From Microbacterium kunmingense (GTDB lineage Bacteria > Actinomycetota > Actinomycetes > Actinomycetales > Microbacteriaceae), in contig NZ_JAKNUS010000014.1 in assembly GCF_023155745.1 (NCBI RefSeq), positions 1 to 64,000 of the forward strand: a stretch of DNA of 64,000 bases. Direction: 5' to 3'. This document shows positions 16,902 to 25,288 of this stretch, one piece after another. The notes under the pieces were generated by a model that was not told where the DNA came from, made no database searches, and saw only the letters and a list, made by a program, of their open reading frames with translations. Position 1 is the first letter of the stretch; each line of letters starts with the position of its first letter. A program made the position numbers and the translations under genes.

Positions 16902-17444
16902 GTGCGGAAGATCGGGTCGGCGCTTCTGGTTGCCGCAATCGCTGCAACCCTTGTCGCTTGCAGCGGCGTGAGCACTCTCGGCCCTGGACCCAGCGCCACC
17001 CGTAGCAGCGCCGGCCCGAGCTTCCCTGACCTTGACCAGTTCACTCCCGCACCCGAAGGCCTCATCGACGAGGACAGCGGCGAAACGCATGATCCTCGAC
17101 CCGTACCCACGTGGGACGGCGAATCGCGTCAAAGCGCTGTGAGTGCTGCGGAGACGGTGATGGCCGCATACGCGCGACCCGATCTGTCCTTCGAGCAGTG
17201 GTGGGCCGGATTGCAGCCGCTCCTTGACCAGAAGGCGACCCAGGACTACGCCTTCATCGACCCAGCGCGGATCGCCGCAACCGGTGTCACCGGTCCCGCC
17301 GTGATCACGAACGACGACAGCGCATATGTCGCCACCGTTGCCGTGCCGACTACCGCTGGAACGTACAGCGTCGTCATGAGTCGCGCCGACGCGACATCCC
17401 CGTGGCTTACCAGCCGGTTCATCCTCCCGGAGGGTGTGAACTAG
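16902..17444 (+). CDS. conjugation-associated lipoprotein
   Basis: GTG 16902 follows AAGGAGACCAAC. The 180-residue product begins MRKIGSALLVAAIAATLVAC, a lipoprotein signal with lipobox LVAC and acylated Cys at residue 20. The mature part has a Pro-rich linker and a domain with FEQWWAGLQPLLDQKATQDY and a beta-rich end. The next gene starts immediately after its stop and encodes a wall hydrolase. Likely a surface-exposed accessory factor of the conjugation machine; exact role unknown. Confidence 0.8.
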   Translation: MRKIGSALLVAAIAATLVACSGVSTLGPGPSATRSSAGPSFPDLDQFTPAPEGLIDEDSGETHDPRPVPTWDGESRQSAVSAAETVMAAYARPDLSFEQWWAGLQPLLDQKATQDYAFIDPARIAATGVTGPAVITNDDSAYVATVAVPTTAGTYSVVMSRADATSPWLTSRFILPEGVN

Positions 17445-18527
17445 ATGGTCGCGCTCAAGGGCAGCGGCGTCTACGCCATCGCCGCGGTACCGCTGCTCAT
17501 CATCGGAACCATGCTGGGCCTCGTCGTCATAGGCGATGACAACTCCTGCGGTGCCTCCGTTGCGGCGGACGGCTCGAGCGTGTCCATTGACCCCGAGTCG
17601 GTTTCTCACACAGAAATCGCCGGGTATGGACACGAGCAGCTCGTCAACGCCGCGTACGTCATGCAAGCCGGGAAAGATCTCGGATTGACTCCGCGGGACC
17701 AAACGATCGGTGTCATGACCGCGATGGGCGAATCCAGCCTCCGCAACATCGACTACGGCGACTGGGAAACCGGCGGGGTCACTAACCCCGACGGCACCCG
17801 CACGACCTCCATCGGTCTCTTTCAGCAGCAGGACGGCTGGGGTAGCCGGGAAGAACGCCTGGACCCCTACATCTCGTCGACGAAGTTCTTCCAGGCGATG
17901 ACAGCGAAAGTTCCCGACCGCGCATCACTGGAACCGACGATCGTCGCCCACCGCACGCAGGTCAACGCCGACCCGTACCACTACACCAGGTACTGGGAAG
18001 GCGCCGTGCAGATCGTTGAGGGCCTGACAGGCATCCGCACAGGCCTCAACCCCGCGGACGGCAGCCCCAGCGGTGGCGCCTGCGAAACCCTCGTGCCCGG
18101 CACCGTCAGCGCACAGGGCTGGGCTGCTCCTGCCTCTCCCCCAGTCAGCAGTCCCTACGGGATCCGCATCCACCCGATCTATGGCACCGCTCGCCTCCAC
18201 GCCGGCACAGACCTCGCACCCGTGTGCGATGCGCCGATCTGGGCGGCACAAAACGGGGTCGTCGCGGGCCGCGGTTTCGATCGCAGCGGCAACGGTTACA
18301 TCACCATCGACCACGGCGGCGGGATCGCCACCCGCTACCTGCACATGTACGACTCCGGAATGCTCGTACAAACCGGCGACCAAGTGACCGCCGGCCAACA
18401 AATCGCCCGGGTGGGCAGCAGCGGCGAGTCAACCGGCTGCCACCTGCACTTCGAGGTGCAAATCAACGGCGAAAACGTCGACCCCCAGCCGTTCATGGCA
18501 GCAGTCGGCGTCCCCCTCGGACAGTAG
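17445..18527 (+). CDS. membrane-anchored M23 peptidase (T4SS cell-wall hydrolase)
   Basis: Starts at ATG 17445 directly after the lipoprotein stop. The 360-residue product has an N-terminal membrane anchor (residues 9-29), a helical domain with MTAMGESSLRNIDYGDWE and SIGLFQQQDGWG like lytic-transglycosylase-type folds, and a C-terminal LytM/M23 domain with zinc ligands in RLHAGTDLAP (HxxxD) and HLHFEV (HxH). It should locally open peptidoglycan for the conjugation channel, the role of VirB1/TcpG-type proteins. The second catalytic Glu context is intact. Confidence 0.88.
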   Translation: MVALKGSGVYAIAAVPLLIIGTMLGLVVIGDDNSCGASVAADGSSVSIDPESVSHTEIAGYGHEQLVNAAYVMQAGKDLGLTPRDQTIGVMTAMGESSLRNIDYGDWETGGVTNPDGTRTTSIGLFQQQDGWGSREERLDPYISSTKFFQAMTAKVPDRASLEPTIVAHRTQVNADPYHYTRYWEGAVQIVEGLTGIRTGLNPADGSPSGGACETLVPGTVSAQGWAAPASPPVSSPYGIRIHPIYGTARLHAGTDLAPVCDAPIWAAQNGVVAGRGFDRSGNGYITIDHGGGIATRYLHMYDSGMLVQTGDQVTAGQQIARVGSSGESTGCHLHFEVQINGENVDPQPFMAAVGVPLGQ

Positions 18528-18543
18528 ATCAGGAGACGTACCC

Positions 18544-19419
18544 ATGAACGCCACAGAGCCGCTCACAGGGCTGCACCGCATCCCGGAGTGGCCCCGGCTT
18601 GCCGCCACCGTCGCCCGTGACGGCACAGGCACCCTCACACTCAACGGCGTCAGCCGCGCGTGCGCGGCCGAATCCGTCGCGGCGCTCCGCACCGGCATCA
18701 TCGCGCGCGCCGTAGCGATCAGCACCCAGCTGCGACGCCCGATCCGTCTCGATGTGACCGAGGAAGGTCGCACACACGCCCTCGCAGTGCGCCCCGAAGG
18801 CTACGTACAGCTCATCGGCACCGACGGCACCATTCCCGCACCCGACGGCCTCAGCATCGACGAGGGCCGCTGCCGCATCTGCCGCCGACTACAGCCGGTG
18901 ACCTCCGCAACCTGCGTCCAATGCAAAATCGACGAACCGCTGCGCCCCGAGGTCGCTCCCCCGGCCGAACCAAAGACCGTCGCGCCCCCCGCCACCGTGC
19001 CGGTCACCCAAACTCGGCTGGGTGAGCTCGAGGAGCTACACAACATCGAGCACACGCGCATCAGCCACCGCACAGCGGCATCCCCAACACCTCACGCCGC
19101 CGTGCTGCACCTGAGGTTCAGCACCCAGCGCAGCGTCGACACTGGCCCGCACGTCGTCATCGGGCGCAACCCGGAGCCCGTGGATGGACGCGAACCGCTC
19201 GCCGTCGTCACCCCTGGACGGATGCTGTCGCGCACCCACGTAACGATCGACGTCGATGACGCCGGCCGCATCATCGTGACCGACCTTCATTCCGTAAACG
19301 GCATCGAACTGCAGTCCGTGTCGCCGCAGCGACTCACCCCCGGTGAACCGACCGTGATACCCGACGGCGCAACAATCCTTCTCGGCGATGTCTACTGCAC
19401 GGTTACAGAGGCGCCGTGA
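18544..19419 (+). CDS. FHA-domain protein with zinc-ribbon-like motif
   Basis: ATG 18544 with upstream AGGAG. The 291-residue product has an unrecognised N-terminal domain of about 100 residues, a CxxC...CxxC pair (RCRICRRL and TCVQCKID) suggesting a zinc ribbon at about 115-140, and a C-terminal FHA domain with GRNPEP, SRTHVTIDV and DLHSVNGIEL, which are the phosphothreonine-binding loop motifs. FHA proteins read Ser/Thr phosphorylation, so this links conjugation or cell-wall genes to host kinase signalling. The target is unknown. Confidence 0.85.
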   Translation: MNATEPLTGLHRIPEWPRLAATVARDGTGTLTLNGVSRACAAESVAALRTGIIARAVAISTQLRRPIRLDVTEEGRTHALAVRPEGYVQLIGTDGTIPAPDGLSIDEGRCRICRRLQPVTSATCVQCKIDEPLRPEVAPPAEPKTVAPPATVPVTQTRLGELEELHNIEHTRISHRTAASPTPHAAVLHLRFSTQRSVDTGPHVVIGRNPEPVDGREPLAVVTPGRMLSRTHVTIDVDDAGRIIVTDLHSVNGIELQSVSPQRLTPGEPTVIPDGATILLGDVYCTVTEAP

Positions 19420-19742
19420 ACTACACACGCACCCGTCGGCGCGTCGCCGCAATGTTTATGCATAATCCCGGCACGATGACCTGTATGAGCGACTACGGCC
19501 GACGCGCGCGACGTCCCAACGACGCGCCGACGGTCCTGCTACAGGGCCGTGTATCCCCCACCGCACGCGACGACGTGCGCGAAGCAGCCGAGGCATCCGG
19601 CGTCACCATGTCCTACTACCTTGACGCGCTCATTACGAAGCTCGTCAACGAGAACGGCGGAATGCCGCTCGTTGACCCCCCCGCGCGAGACCGCGCGAAC
19701 CAGCTCGATATCCCTGGGGAGGCCGCGACGAGAGCCGCATAA
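19416..19742 (+). CDS. small ribbon-helix-helix-like protein
   Basis: The frame opens at GTG 19416, overlapping the FHA stop. An internal ATG at 19485 (MSDYGRRARRPND) is an alternative and may be the true start, since a promoter-like TATGCATAAT lies just before it. The core VLLQGRVSPTARDDVREAAE followed by GVTMSYYLDALITKLVNENG has the beta-strand/helix/helix pattern of small plasmid DNA-binding proteins. A strong hairpin follows the gene. Function is inferred only from pattern. Confidence 0.6.
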   Translation: MNYTRTRRRVAAMFMHNPGTMTCMSDYGRRARRPNDAPTVLLQGRVSPTARDDVREAAEASGVTMSYYLDALITKLVNENGGMPLVDPPARDRANQLDIPGEAATRAA

Positions 19743-19749
19743 CAAGCAA

Positions 19750-19774
19750 GCCCCCGTCTCTAGGAGACGGGGGC
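19750..19774 (+). terminator. strong hairpin before rep
   Basis: GCCCCCGTCTC and GAGACGGGGGC form a perfect 11-bp stem with a three-base loop (TAG) eight bases after the previous stop. There is no T-tract, but the stem is very stable. Confidence 0.75.
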
Positions 19775-19895
19775 CAGAGCTAAGTGCCTGATCTTCTTGA
19801 GTTTGGCGACCTGGTAGATCGAGGCAGTTCCGACAAGAACCGGTAGGGAACCGGGGCTTTGTCGTACCCATCGACCGGGGTCGAAAGGTGGTGTC

Positions 19896-21992
19896 ATCAT
19901 AACCCCTACTACGAGCAATCCGCAGTATTCGCGCGCAGATTCATGGACAGTAACGCTCGCAATCAGCCCGCGCCCCCGCGTACGCGTCGCCGTCGTCGAC
20001 GCGTACGGTGCGATCGCGAACGAGTACCGCGATCGCGCGATCGGCGCGGCTGCTCCTGAGCGACCGTGGGCGGTCTACCTTGCTGCACCGGATCAGCGGT
20101 TCCGGCTTCTCGCGTTCGACCTCGACGCCCACGGCGACCCCGCAGCCGCAGCTCGCGACGCCGACGTGCTCTCCGGCCTTCTCTCCGACGTCGGCCTGTC
20201 GCACGTCCTTTGCGAGTCCGGGCCGACCGGCGGCCGCCACCTATGGGTCAGCCTGGCCGAGTCCGTCGAGGCCGAAACTGTCGCCACCCTCGCGCGTCTC
20301 GCGCGGCACCTGTGCCCCACCCTCGACCTCTCCCCCCTCACGAACCCCGTGACGGGCTGTGTGCGGCCCCCAGGAGCGCCGCACCGTGCCGGCGGGCACT
20401 CCACGGTCCTCCGAGGCGACCTGGACGTGCTCAGCACGCCCACGGCCACCGCTGCCCAGGTGCGCGCGCTTGTGAGCGTCCTCGCCGGCCTCGTCGATGA
20501 CACCGAGCCCGCTCGCACCATCGACCCGCACGCGCCGCTGCCGCTGGACGCCCACGGCCGTTTGCACCTGGCGGGCCCCCGCCGCCAGCTCCCCGCCGTC
20601 AGCGCCGCAGCGCTGCATGAGACGCCCGCCGACGCCTCAGCGACGCTGTGGCGCGTCCTGGTCGGCGCAGCGGCCGCTAGGTGGCGGCACGCTGACGTTG
20701 CCGCCCTCGTCGATACCGAGCCCGGCCTGGAGCACGTCCGTAGCCGCGTCACCCCCCGCGGTCGCGTGAACCGCTCCCGCGTCGAGCAGCGCCGCGTGCT
20801 CGCCCGTCAGTGGGACAAGGCCGTGCGGTACGTCGCGGCCAGTGATCGCCAGATCGGGGACGATCCCACGTTCGACCGGCGCGCCGACGCGATCGCCGCG
20901 CACGTGCGCGGCGTCCAGCGACGCGCCGACGCCGCAGCCGGCCGCTGGGCGCGCGGAGGAGGCCCCGCCGATCGCCGCATCCTCGACGTGCTGTGCGTAC
21001 TCGCCCTGCACGCACTCCGCGGCTCTCTGGAAGCCGATACCCGTCGCCTGGCCCTACTGGCCGGCGTCGGCCGCGAGACGGCCAGGACGGCGCTGCTGCG
21101 CCTGGCCGAGGACGGATGGATCGCACAGACCGCGGCCGCGGACGGACCCCGCGCCGCTCACTGGACGATCGACCCTCAGAGCGCTCTCCACAGCAACTCG
21201 GATCATGCCCGGTCACAAGCGGACCCGCGCCCCCCTGGGGCCGGGGCCGCTGAGAGAACCGCGATCCTCGCAACGCTCCGCGCACGAACAACGGATGCCG
21301 CACACGACCTGTTCACCGCTACCCGCCCCGCGCTCGGGCACCTGGCCGGGAACCTCTACGCACGAATCGACACCACAGCTCGCCCCCTCGACGAACTCTC
21401 CCCCCTGATCGGCGCCGACCCGCTACGCACCCGTCGACTGCTGCACCGCCTCACCTACGCCGGCATCGTCGAGCGCGCCCGTGACGGCTGGCACCGCGTC
21501 GACGCGCTCCCCCTCGACGTGGCCGCCGAGCGCGCCGGAGTCGCCGGGCGACTCGACGCCCGCGCTACCCGCTACCGCGTCGAGCGCGAGGCGTGGGCGT
21601 GGTGGAAGGCCGAGGAGGCGTGGATGCACGCACCCCGTCGACCCGACGCGAAACGTCGACCGAGCCGGGGGCAGCTCTCCCTCGTCCCCGACGACGGCAC
21701 CCACGCCTACGGCCCACACCCGCGCCGACCCGATGGCCGGCTCGACTACGCCGCAGCTCGTCGCATCATCGTCGAGGAGCGCGAGGGAACGGCCGTGCGG
21801 CCGTACGACCGCAACGCCGACGGAGATCTCCGCTCGAGAACCCTCGTCGACGCCGCCGACGTCGAAGCCGTCGACGAGGAATGGATCGATCCGGGCTACT
21901 GCGCACACGGCATGACGATCGGCGTCAGGTGCCGCTACTGCGACGGCCCCGCAACGAAGCCGATCGAGACACCACGACGGCGAGTCGCCTAG
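19896..21992 (+). CDS. plasmid replication protein with primase-like N-terminus and winged-helix C-terminus
   Basis: The first standard start in frame is GTG 20166, but the frame is open and clearly coding upstream to about 19896: it reads PWAVYLAAPDQRFRLLAFDL then DAHG, giving the DxD metal site of archaeo-eukaryotic primases. Downstream are CESGPTGGRHLWVSL (the sxH-type motif) and GCVRPPGAPHRAGG. The middle has a winged helix (LALLAGVGRETARTALLRLA), and the C-terminus ends in a CxxC-type segment (RCRYCDG). A GAAAGGTGG ribosome site precedes ATC-ATA at 19896, so a non-standard start is suspected. About 698 residues; likely the replication initiator/primase. Confidence 0.75.
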   Translation: MITPTTSNPQYSRADSWTVTLAISPRPRVRVAVVDAYGAIANEYRDRAIGAAAPERPWAVYLAAPDQRFRLLAFDLDAHGDPAAAARDADVLSGLLSDVGLSHVLCESGPTGGRHLWVSLAESVEAETVATLARLARHLCPTLDLSPLTNPVTGCVRPPGAPHRAGGHSTVLRGDLDVLSTPTATAAQVRALVSVLAGLVDDTEPARTIDPHAPLPLDAHGRLHLAGPRRQLPAVSAAALHETPADASATLWRVLVGAAAARWRHADVAALVDTEPGLEHVRSRVTPRGRVNRSRVEQRRVLARQWDKAVRYVAASDRQIGDDPTFDRRADAIAAHVRGVQRRADAAAGRWARGGGPADRRILDVLCVLALHALRGSLEADTRRLALLAGVGRETARTALLRLAEDGWIAQTAAADGPRAAHWTIDPQSALHSNSDHARSQADPRPPGAGAAERTAILATLRARTTDAAHDLFTATRPALGHLAGNLYARIDTTARPLDELSPLIGADPLRTRRLLHRLTYAGIVERARDGWHRVDALPLDVAAERAGVAGRLDARATRYRVEREAWAWWKAEEAWMHAPRRPDAKRRPSRGQLSLVPDDGTHAYGPHPRRPDGRLDYAAARRIIVEEREGTAVRPYDRNADGDLRSRTLVDAADVEAVDEEWIDPGYCAHGMTIGVRCRYCDGPATKPIETPRRRVA

Positions 21993-22076
21993 CGACGATC
22001 CGCTGCGCGGAGGCGAGCCCAAGGGCTCGCTGGTCGAGCCGGCGTTGCCGGCACTGTCAGGGCCTTCGGCCCGTTC

Positions 22077-22270
22077 TTTTGCCGTGAAGCCTTCGGCAGC
22101 ATACGGTCGGCCAACCTCCGTTCAAGCGGCTGCGCCGCCGGCTCCTCCGAGACTTTCGGCACGCGGTCGCTTCGCTCCCTCACATCGCGCCGAAACTCTC
22201 TCCCCCACCGCCCTCCGGGTTGCACTCCGGCCGTCCTCCCTAGCGGCGGTAAACCGCCTTCACGGCAAAA
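22077..22270. repeat. non-coding element with 13-bp inverted ends, copy 1
   Basis: TTTTGCCGTGAAG at 22077-22089 and its exact reverse complement CTTCACGGCAAAA at 22258-22270 bound a gene-free 194-bp segment after rep. The first 50 bases are nearly identical to copy 2 at 24385-24540, and the right ends also match, while the interiors differ. No coding capacity seen. Confidence 0.85.
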
Positions 22271-22293
22271 GACGTGGGGGTGAGACAGACACA

Positions 22294-22313
22294 AATAGTA
22301 CTAATCCCGTTAG
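22294..22313 (+). promoter_or_regulatory. AGTACT motif 1 (before ardC-like gene)
   Basis: AATAGTACTAATCCCGTTAG lies 15 bases before the ardC-like ATG. It is identical to the copy at 23221 and near-identical to those at 23884 and 24829. The core TAGTACTA is self-complementary. Confidence 0.85.
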
Positions 22314-22328
22314 GTGGAGGTTCCGAAC

Positions 22329-23216
22329 ATGGCACGCACAGTCAAGAACACCAAGAGCCCCGAGGAGCGCCGCGCCGAGGCCGAGGCCCTGCACGCGACG
22401 ATCGCGGAACAGGTCGAGGCGCTGCGCGAGTCCGAGACGTGGGCGCGGTTCCTGACCTTCGCGCAGTCGTTCCACCGCTACAGCCTGGGGAACCTGCTGC
22501 TGATCTTCTCCCAGTGCCCCGAGGCGTCCCACGTCGCCGGTTACCGGACGTGGCAGAAGCTCAACCGCCAGGTGCGCAAGGGTGAGCGCGGAATCCGCAT
22601 CTTCGGCGGCCGCGACGTGCGCGAGACGGTCGAGAACGAGCAGACCGGCGAGGAGGAGGAACAGCGCCGGGTGCGATTCTTCCCGGTGTCCGTGTTCGAC
22701 ATGGGACAAACCGACCTCATCGACGAGGAAGCGGGCGACCCGGCCGACATCGCGCGCCCGCTCACCGGAGACGACCCCGCGGGCATCTTCGACGCCGTGG
22801 CCGACTACCTCACCGGCAAGGGCTGGACCGTCGAGCGCGAGCAGATCGCCGGAGGCGCGAACGGGTACACCACCACCGACGGCACGCAGCGCGTCGTGAT
22901 CGACGCGGACCTCTCCCCCGCTCAGGCAGCCAAGACCGCCCTTCACGAGGCCGCCCACGTCATCCTGCACGCCGAGGAAGATCACGCCGAGTACGTCGAG
23001 CACCGCGGGATCAAGGAAACCGAAGCCGAGAGCGTCGCCTACATCGTCGCCGGGATCCTCGGACTCGACACCAGCGCCTACAGCGTCGGCTACGTCGCCG
23101 GGTGGAGCAAGTGCGAGGCCGAAACGATCAAGGCCACCGCCGCGAACGTGCTGCGCACCGCGCACACCCTGGCCGACGCGATCACCGAGCCCGCCCCCGA
23201 GCCGGTCGCCGCGTAA
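22329..23216 (+). CDS. ArdC-like antirestriction protein with HExxH metallopeptidase motif
   Basis: ATG 22329 (MARTVKNT) after GGTGGAGG. The 295-residue product has an N-terminal ArdC ssDNA-binding domain (FLTFAQSFHRYSLGNLLLIF, VAGYRTWQKLNRQVRKGERG, then IRIFGG) and a C-terminal zinc-protease-like domain with HEAAHVILHAEED and an EAESVAYIVAG helix. ArdC-type proteins enter recipients during conjugation and protect the incoming plasmid from restriction. It is first in the array of genes that each carry an AGTACT motif, consistent with early expression after transfer. Confidence 0.88.
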   Translation: MARTVKNTKSPEERRAEAEALHATIAEQVEALRESETWARFLTFAQSFHRYSLGNLLLIFSQCPEASHVAGYRTWQKLNRQVRKGERGIRIFGGRDVRETVENEQTGEEEEQRRVRFFPVSVFDMGQTDLIDEEAGDPADIARPLTGDDPAGIFDAVADYLTGKGWTVEREQIAGGANGYTTTDGTQRVVIDADLSPAQAAKTALHEAAHVILHAEEDHAEYVEHRGIKETEAESVAYIVAGILGLDTSAYSVGYVAGWSKCEAETIKATAANVLRTAHTLADAITEPAPEPVAA

Positions 23217-23220
23217 CCCG

Positions 23221-23240
23221 AATAGTACTAATCCCGTTAG
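23221..23240 (+). promoter_or_regulatory. AGTACT motif 2
   Basis: AATAGTACTAATCCCGTTAG begins five bases after the ArdC-like stop and ends nine bases before the next ATG. Identical to motif 1. Confidence 0.85.
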
Positions 23241-23249
23241 GAGAACGTC

Positions 23250-23879
23250 ATGCACGGAGAGCCGACCCTGTTCGATATGGCCGAGTTCGAGCGCGAGGCC
23301 GTCGCCGCCATGCCGTGGGAGGGCGTGCCGCTGCGGTACGTCACCGAATATCACCACCCCGACGACCTCGTGGCCGCGTTCGAGCGGTGGAAGGGCGAGA
23401 ACGGCAGTTTTGGATGCCTGATGCGCTCGCACATGTGGCACCGCGCGTACTTCGGTCGGCAGGACGTCGCCGCGAGCGACGAGGCCCACGAGCTGCACAT
23501 GCTCAACGCCGACACTCGGTGCGACATCCCAGAGCACGACCACACCGTCGACCCGCTCCCCGGCGGGCTGATGTACCAGGCGAACTGCCCGCCATGCCAC
23601 TGGCACGTCATCACCGAGCACGAGAACGAGGCCGTAGAAACCTGGCACGACCACGCGATGCCCGGATGGCGAGCCCTGCCGATCCTGCCGACCAAGCTCA
23701 GCACCGCCGACGAAAAGAAGGCCCGCGCCGTTGCGGCGAAGTGGTGCGCGGAGAACTACCCCGCCGAGTGGCAGCGCCCCGGCGCACCCGTCATCACTCG
23801 ACGCGACCCCCACGGCGGCCGCCACGTCGGCGGCCGCTCCCCCTTCGGCGGCTACGACCTCGCCGCCCCCAACGACTGA
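23250..23879 (+). CDS. DUF6349-like protein
   Basis: ATG 23250 with TTAGGAGAACGTC upstream. The 209-residue soluble product has many His and Trp residues, including HPDDLVAAFERWKGENGSFG, CLMRSHMWHRAYFG and a cluster CPPCHWHVITEHENEAVETW that could bind metal. This matches my recollection of DUF6349 proteins of actinobacterial plasmids and phages. Function unknown. It lies between two AGTACT motifs and shares the anti-restriction/SSB neighbourhood, so an establishment role in the new host is plausible. Confidence 0.7.
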   Translation: MHGEPTLFDMAEFEREAVAAMPWEGVPLRYVTEYHHPDDLVAAFERWKGENGSFGCLMRSHMWHRAYFGRQDVAASDEAHELHMLNADTRCDIPEHDHTVDPLPGGLMYQANCPPCHWHVITEHENEAVETWHDHAMPGWRALPILPTKLSTADEKKARAVAAKWCAENYPAEWQRPGAPVITRRDPHGGRHVGGRSPFGGYDLAAPND

Positions 23880-23883
23880 CCCG

Positions 23884-23903
23884 AACAGTACTAATCCCGT
23901 TAG
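23884..23903 (+). promoter_or_regulatory. AGTACT motif 3
   Basis: AACAGTACTAATCCCGTTAG, four bases after one stop and nine bases before the next ATG. It differs from motifs 1 and 2 at one base. Confidence 0.85.
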
Positions 23904-23912
23904 GAGAACCAC

Positions 23913-24218
23913 ATGCACACCCTGACCCCGAGCGACGTCGCCGCGCTGCTTGACGACCTCGCGCAGCTCCTCCCCTTCCCGACGATGATCTACACCGACA
24001 TGGGCGCGGATAGCTGGACTCCTCAGCTCTACTTCGGCCCGGTCGACCCGTCGTCAGACCTCCCCGAGCACCGCGCCGGGATCGACGCCGACACCGTGCG
24101 CCCTGTGTGGTGGATCGACCTCAACGGCGGAACCCGAACGATCCTCCTCAACGAAGTGACCCCTTACGACGTGTGCAACGTCGCCGCCCGGATCGCCGCC
24201 ACTCAGCAATGCGAGTGA
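23913..24218 (+). CDS. hypothetical protein (101 aa)
   Basis: ATG 23913 with TTAGGAGAACC upstream. The soluble product begins MHTLTPSDVAALLDDLAQLL and ends in a helix (TPYDVCNVAARIAATQQCE). It is acidic, with paired tryptophans (RPVWWIDLNGGTRTILLNEV) and no recognised domain. The same ribosome-site and AGTACT motif arrangement as its neighbours marks it as a genuine member of the regulated array. Confidence 0.7.
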   Translation: MHTLTPSDVAALLDDLAQLLPFPTMIYTDMGADSWTPQLYFGPVDPSSDLPEHRAGIDADTVRPVWWIDLNGGTRTILLNEVTPYDVCNVAARIAATQQCE

Positions 24219-24223
24219 CCCTA

Positions 24224-24272
24224 TTAGTACTGTTCCCGTCGCCGCGACGTGTGGCGGGAACAGTACTGTTCC
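24224..24272. promoter_or_regulatory. AGTACT motif 4, double and inverted
   Basis: AGTACTGTTCCCG at 24226-24238 and its exact reverse complement CGGGAACAGTACT at 24255-24267 form a 13-bp inverted repeat with a 16-base spacer. The right copy is embedded in AACAGTACTGTT, itself a perfect 12-bp palindrome. This is the only place where two motifs face each other. Confidence 0.8.
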
Positions 24273-24384
24273 CCGATCACGTGCCGCAGCTCACGACCGC
24301 GGCGGCCGACACCGGACGGAGCCGGCGCCGGCTAACGGACGGCCGGACGGAGCCGGCCGACTGTCAGGGCCTATCGGCCCGTTC

Positions 24385-24540
24385 TTTTGCCGTGAAGCCT
24401 TCGGCAGCATACGGTCGGCCAACCTGCGCGCCAGTGCTTTCGCGGCATATCCTCCCTCGCTTCGCTCAGTCCGGTATTCCACGGTCACTGGCACTACGGC
24501 CGGCTCTCCCTAGCGGCGACAAGTCGCCTTCACGGCAAAA
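24385..24540. repeat. non-coding element with 13-bp inverted ends, copy 2
   Basis: Same 13-bp inverted ends as copy 1 (24385-24397 and 24528-24540) with a shorter interior, 156 bp in all. The stretch before the left arm (CTGTCAGGGCC) is also shared with copy 1. No coding capacity seen in 24273-24566. Confidence 0.85.
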
Positions 24541-24566
24541 AACGAGTGGGGTGGGAGGATCACGAA

Positions 24567-24815
24567 ATGGAAGTGCTAACCGTCTACACGACCGGTCCCC
24601 AGTGTGGGAAGTGCCGGATGACGAAGATGATGCTGGACAGCAAGGGCATCCCCTACGTCGAGGTCAACATCACCGAGCACCCCGAAGCACGCGAGTACGT
24701 GACCGAGGAACTGGGCTACACCGTGGCCCCTGTCGTCGTGGTCGACGATGACGATCACTGGTGCGACCTCCGACCCGATCAGATCGAGCGCGTCGCCGCT
24801 CACTTCGCTGCCTGA
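24567..24815 (+). CDS. NrdH/glutaredoxin-like redoxin
   Basis: ATG 24567 follows GGGAGGATCACGAA. The 82-residue product reads MEVLTVYTTGPQCGKCRMTK, a thioredoxin-fold redoxin with CGKC active site, followed by GIPYVEVNITEHPEAREYV and the cis-Pro segment TVAPVVVVDD. NrdH-type redoxins reduce class Ib ribonucleotide reductase, so the plasmid may boost dNTP supply. The gene has the dispersed repeat upstream, not the AGTACT motif. Confidence 0.88.
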   Translation: MEVLTVYTTGPQCGKCRMTKMMLDSKGIPYVEVNITEHPEAREYVTEELGYTVAPVVVVDDDDHWCDLRPDQIERVAAHFAA

Positions 24816-24828
24816 CCCCGCTACCCCA

Positions 24829-24848
24829 AATAGTACTAATCCCGTTAC
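24829..24848 (+). promoter_or_regulatory. AGTACT motif 5
   Basis: AATAGTACTAATCCCGTTAC lies 11 bases before the ATG at 24860, next to its AAGGAGG ribosome site. Confidence 0.85.
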
Positions 24849-24859
24849 AAGGAGGAACC

Positions 24860-25276
24860 ATGACCGACCGCAACCTGACCCCGTATGACCGTGGCACCCG
24901 CTTGGAGCCGCAGCTCTGGCCGCTCGGGGACGACCCCGACAGCTACGGGCGCGTGGACTTCGACGACGAGGAGTCGCGAACGATCCTGACGGCCTACGTC
25001 GAGCGCGAGGGCGACGGCTACGCCATGCACGTGCACGGGATGGCCGAACCGCTGAGCCTCGTCGTCGACGGCGGCGGGCGGGTCGTTCCGGTCGACCGCG
25101 AGCTGTGCGAGGGAATCGACATGCTGCTGAGCATGGCCCGGCGCGGCCGCGAGGACTTCGAGCACCAGGCCGCCTATGGCGACTACACCGCCGAAGAACG
25201 CGCGACAGCCGATCGCCTGTGGCTGCTGGCCGAAACGGTTGGAAAGCTGCTGGCCGAAGAAGCTAAGAAGGCTTGA
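24860..25276 (+). CDS. hypothetical acidic protein (138 aa)
   Basis: ATG 24860 is set by AAGGAGGAACC; the longer frame upstream overlaps the redoxin gene. The product is soluble and acidic, begins MTDRNLTPYDRGTRLEPQLW, has a beta-rich middle (SLVVDGGGRVVPVDRELCEG) and ends in a Lys-tailed helix (LLAETVGKLLAEEAKKA). No recognised domain. It is a member of the AGTACT array. Confidence 0.7.
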   Translation: MTDRNLTPYDRGTRLEPQLWPLGDDPDSYGRVDFDDEESRTILTAYVEREGDGYAMHVHGMAEPLSLVVDGGGRVVPVDRELCEGIDMLLSMARRGREDFEHQAAYGDYTAEERATADRLWLLAETVGKLLAEEAKKA

Positions 25277-25288
25277 CCCTCAGTAACC

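Noticed and set aside
22260..23918. 552-aa minus-strand frame over the ArdC-like and DUF6349-like genes
   Set aside because: Complement shadow; the plus strand carries clear domain motifs and ribosome sites.
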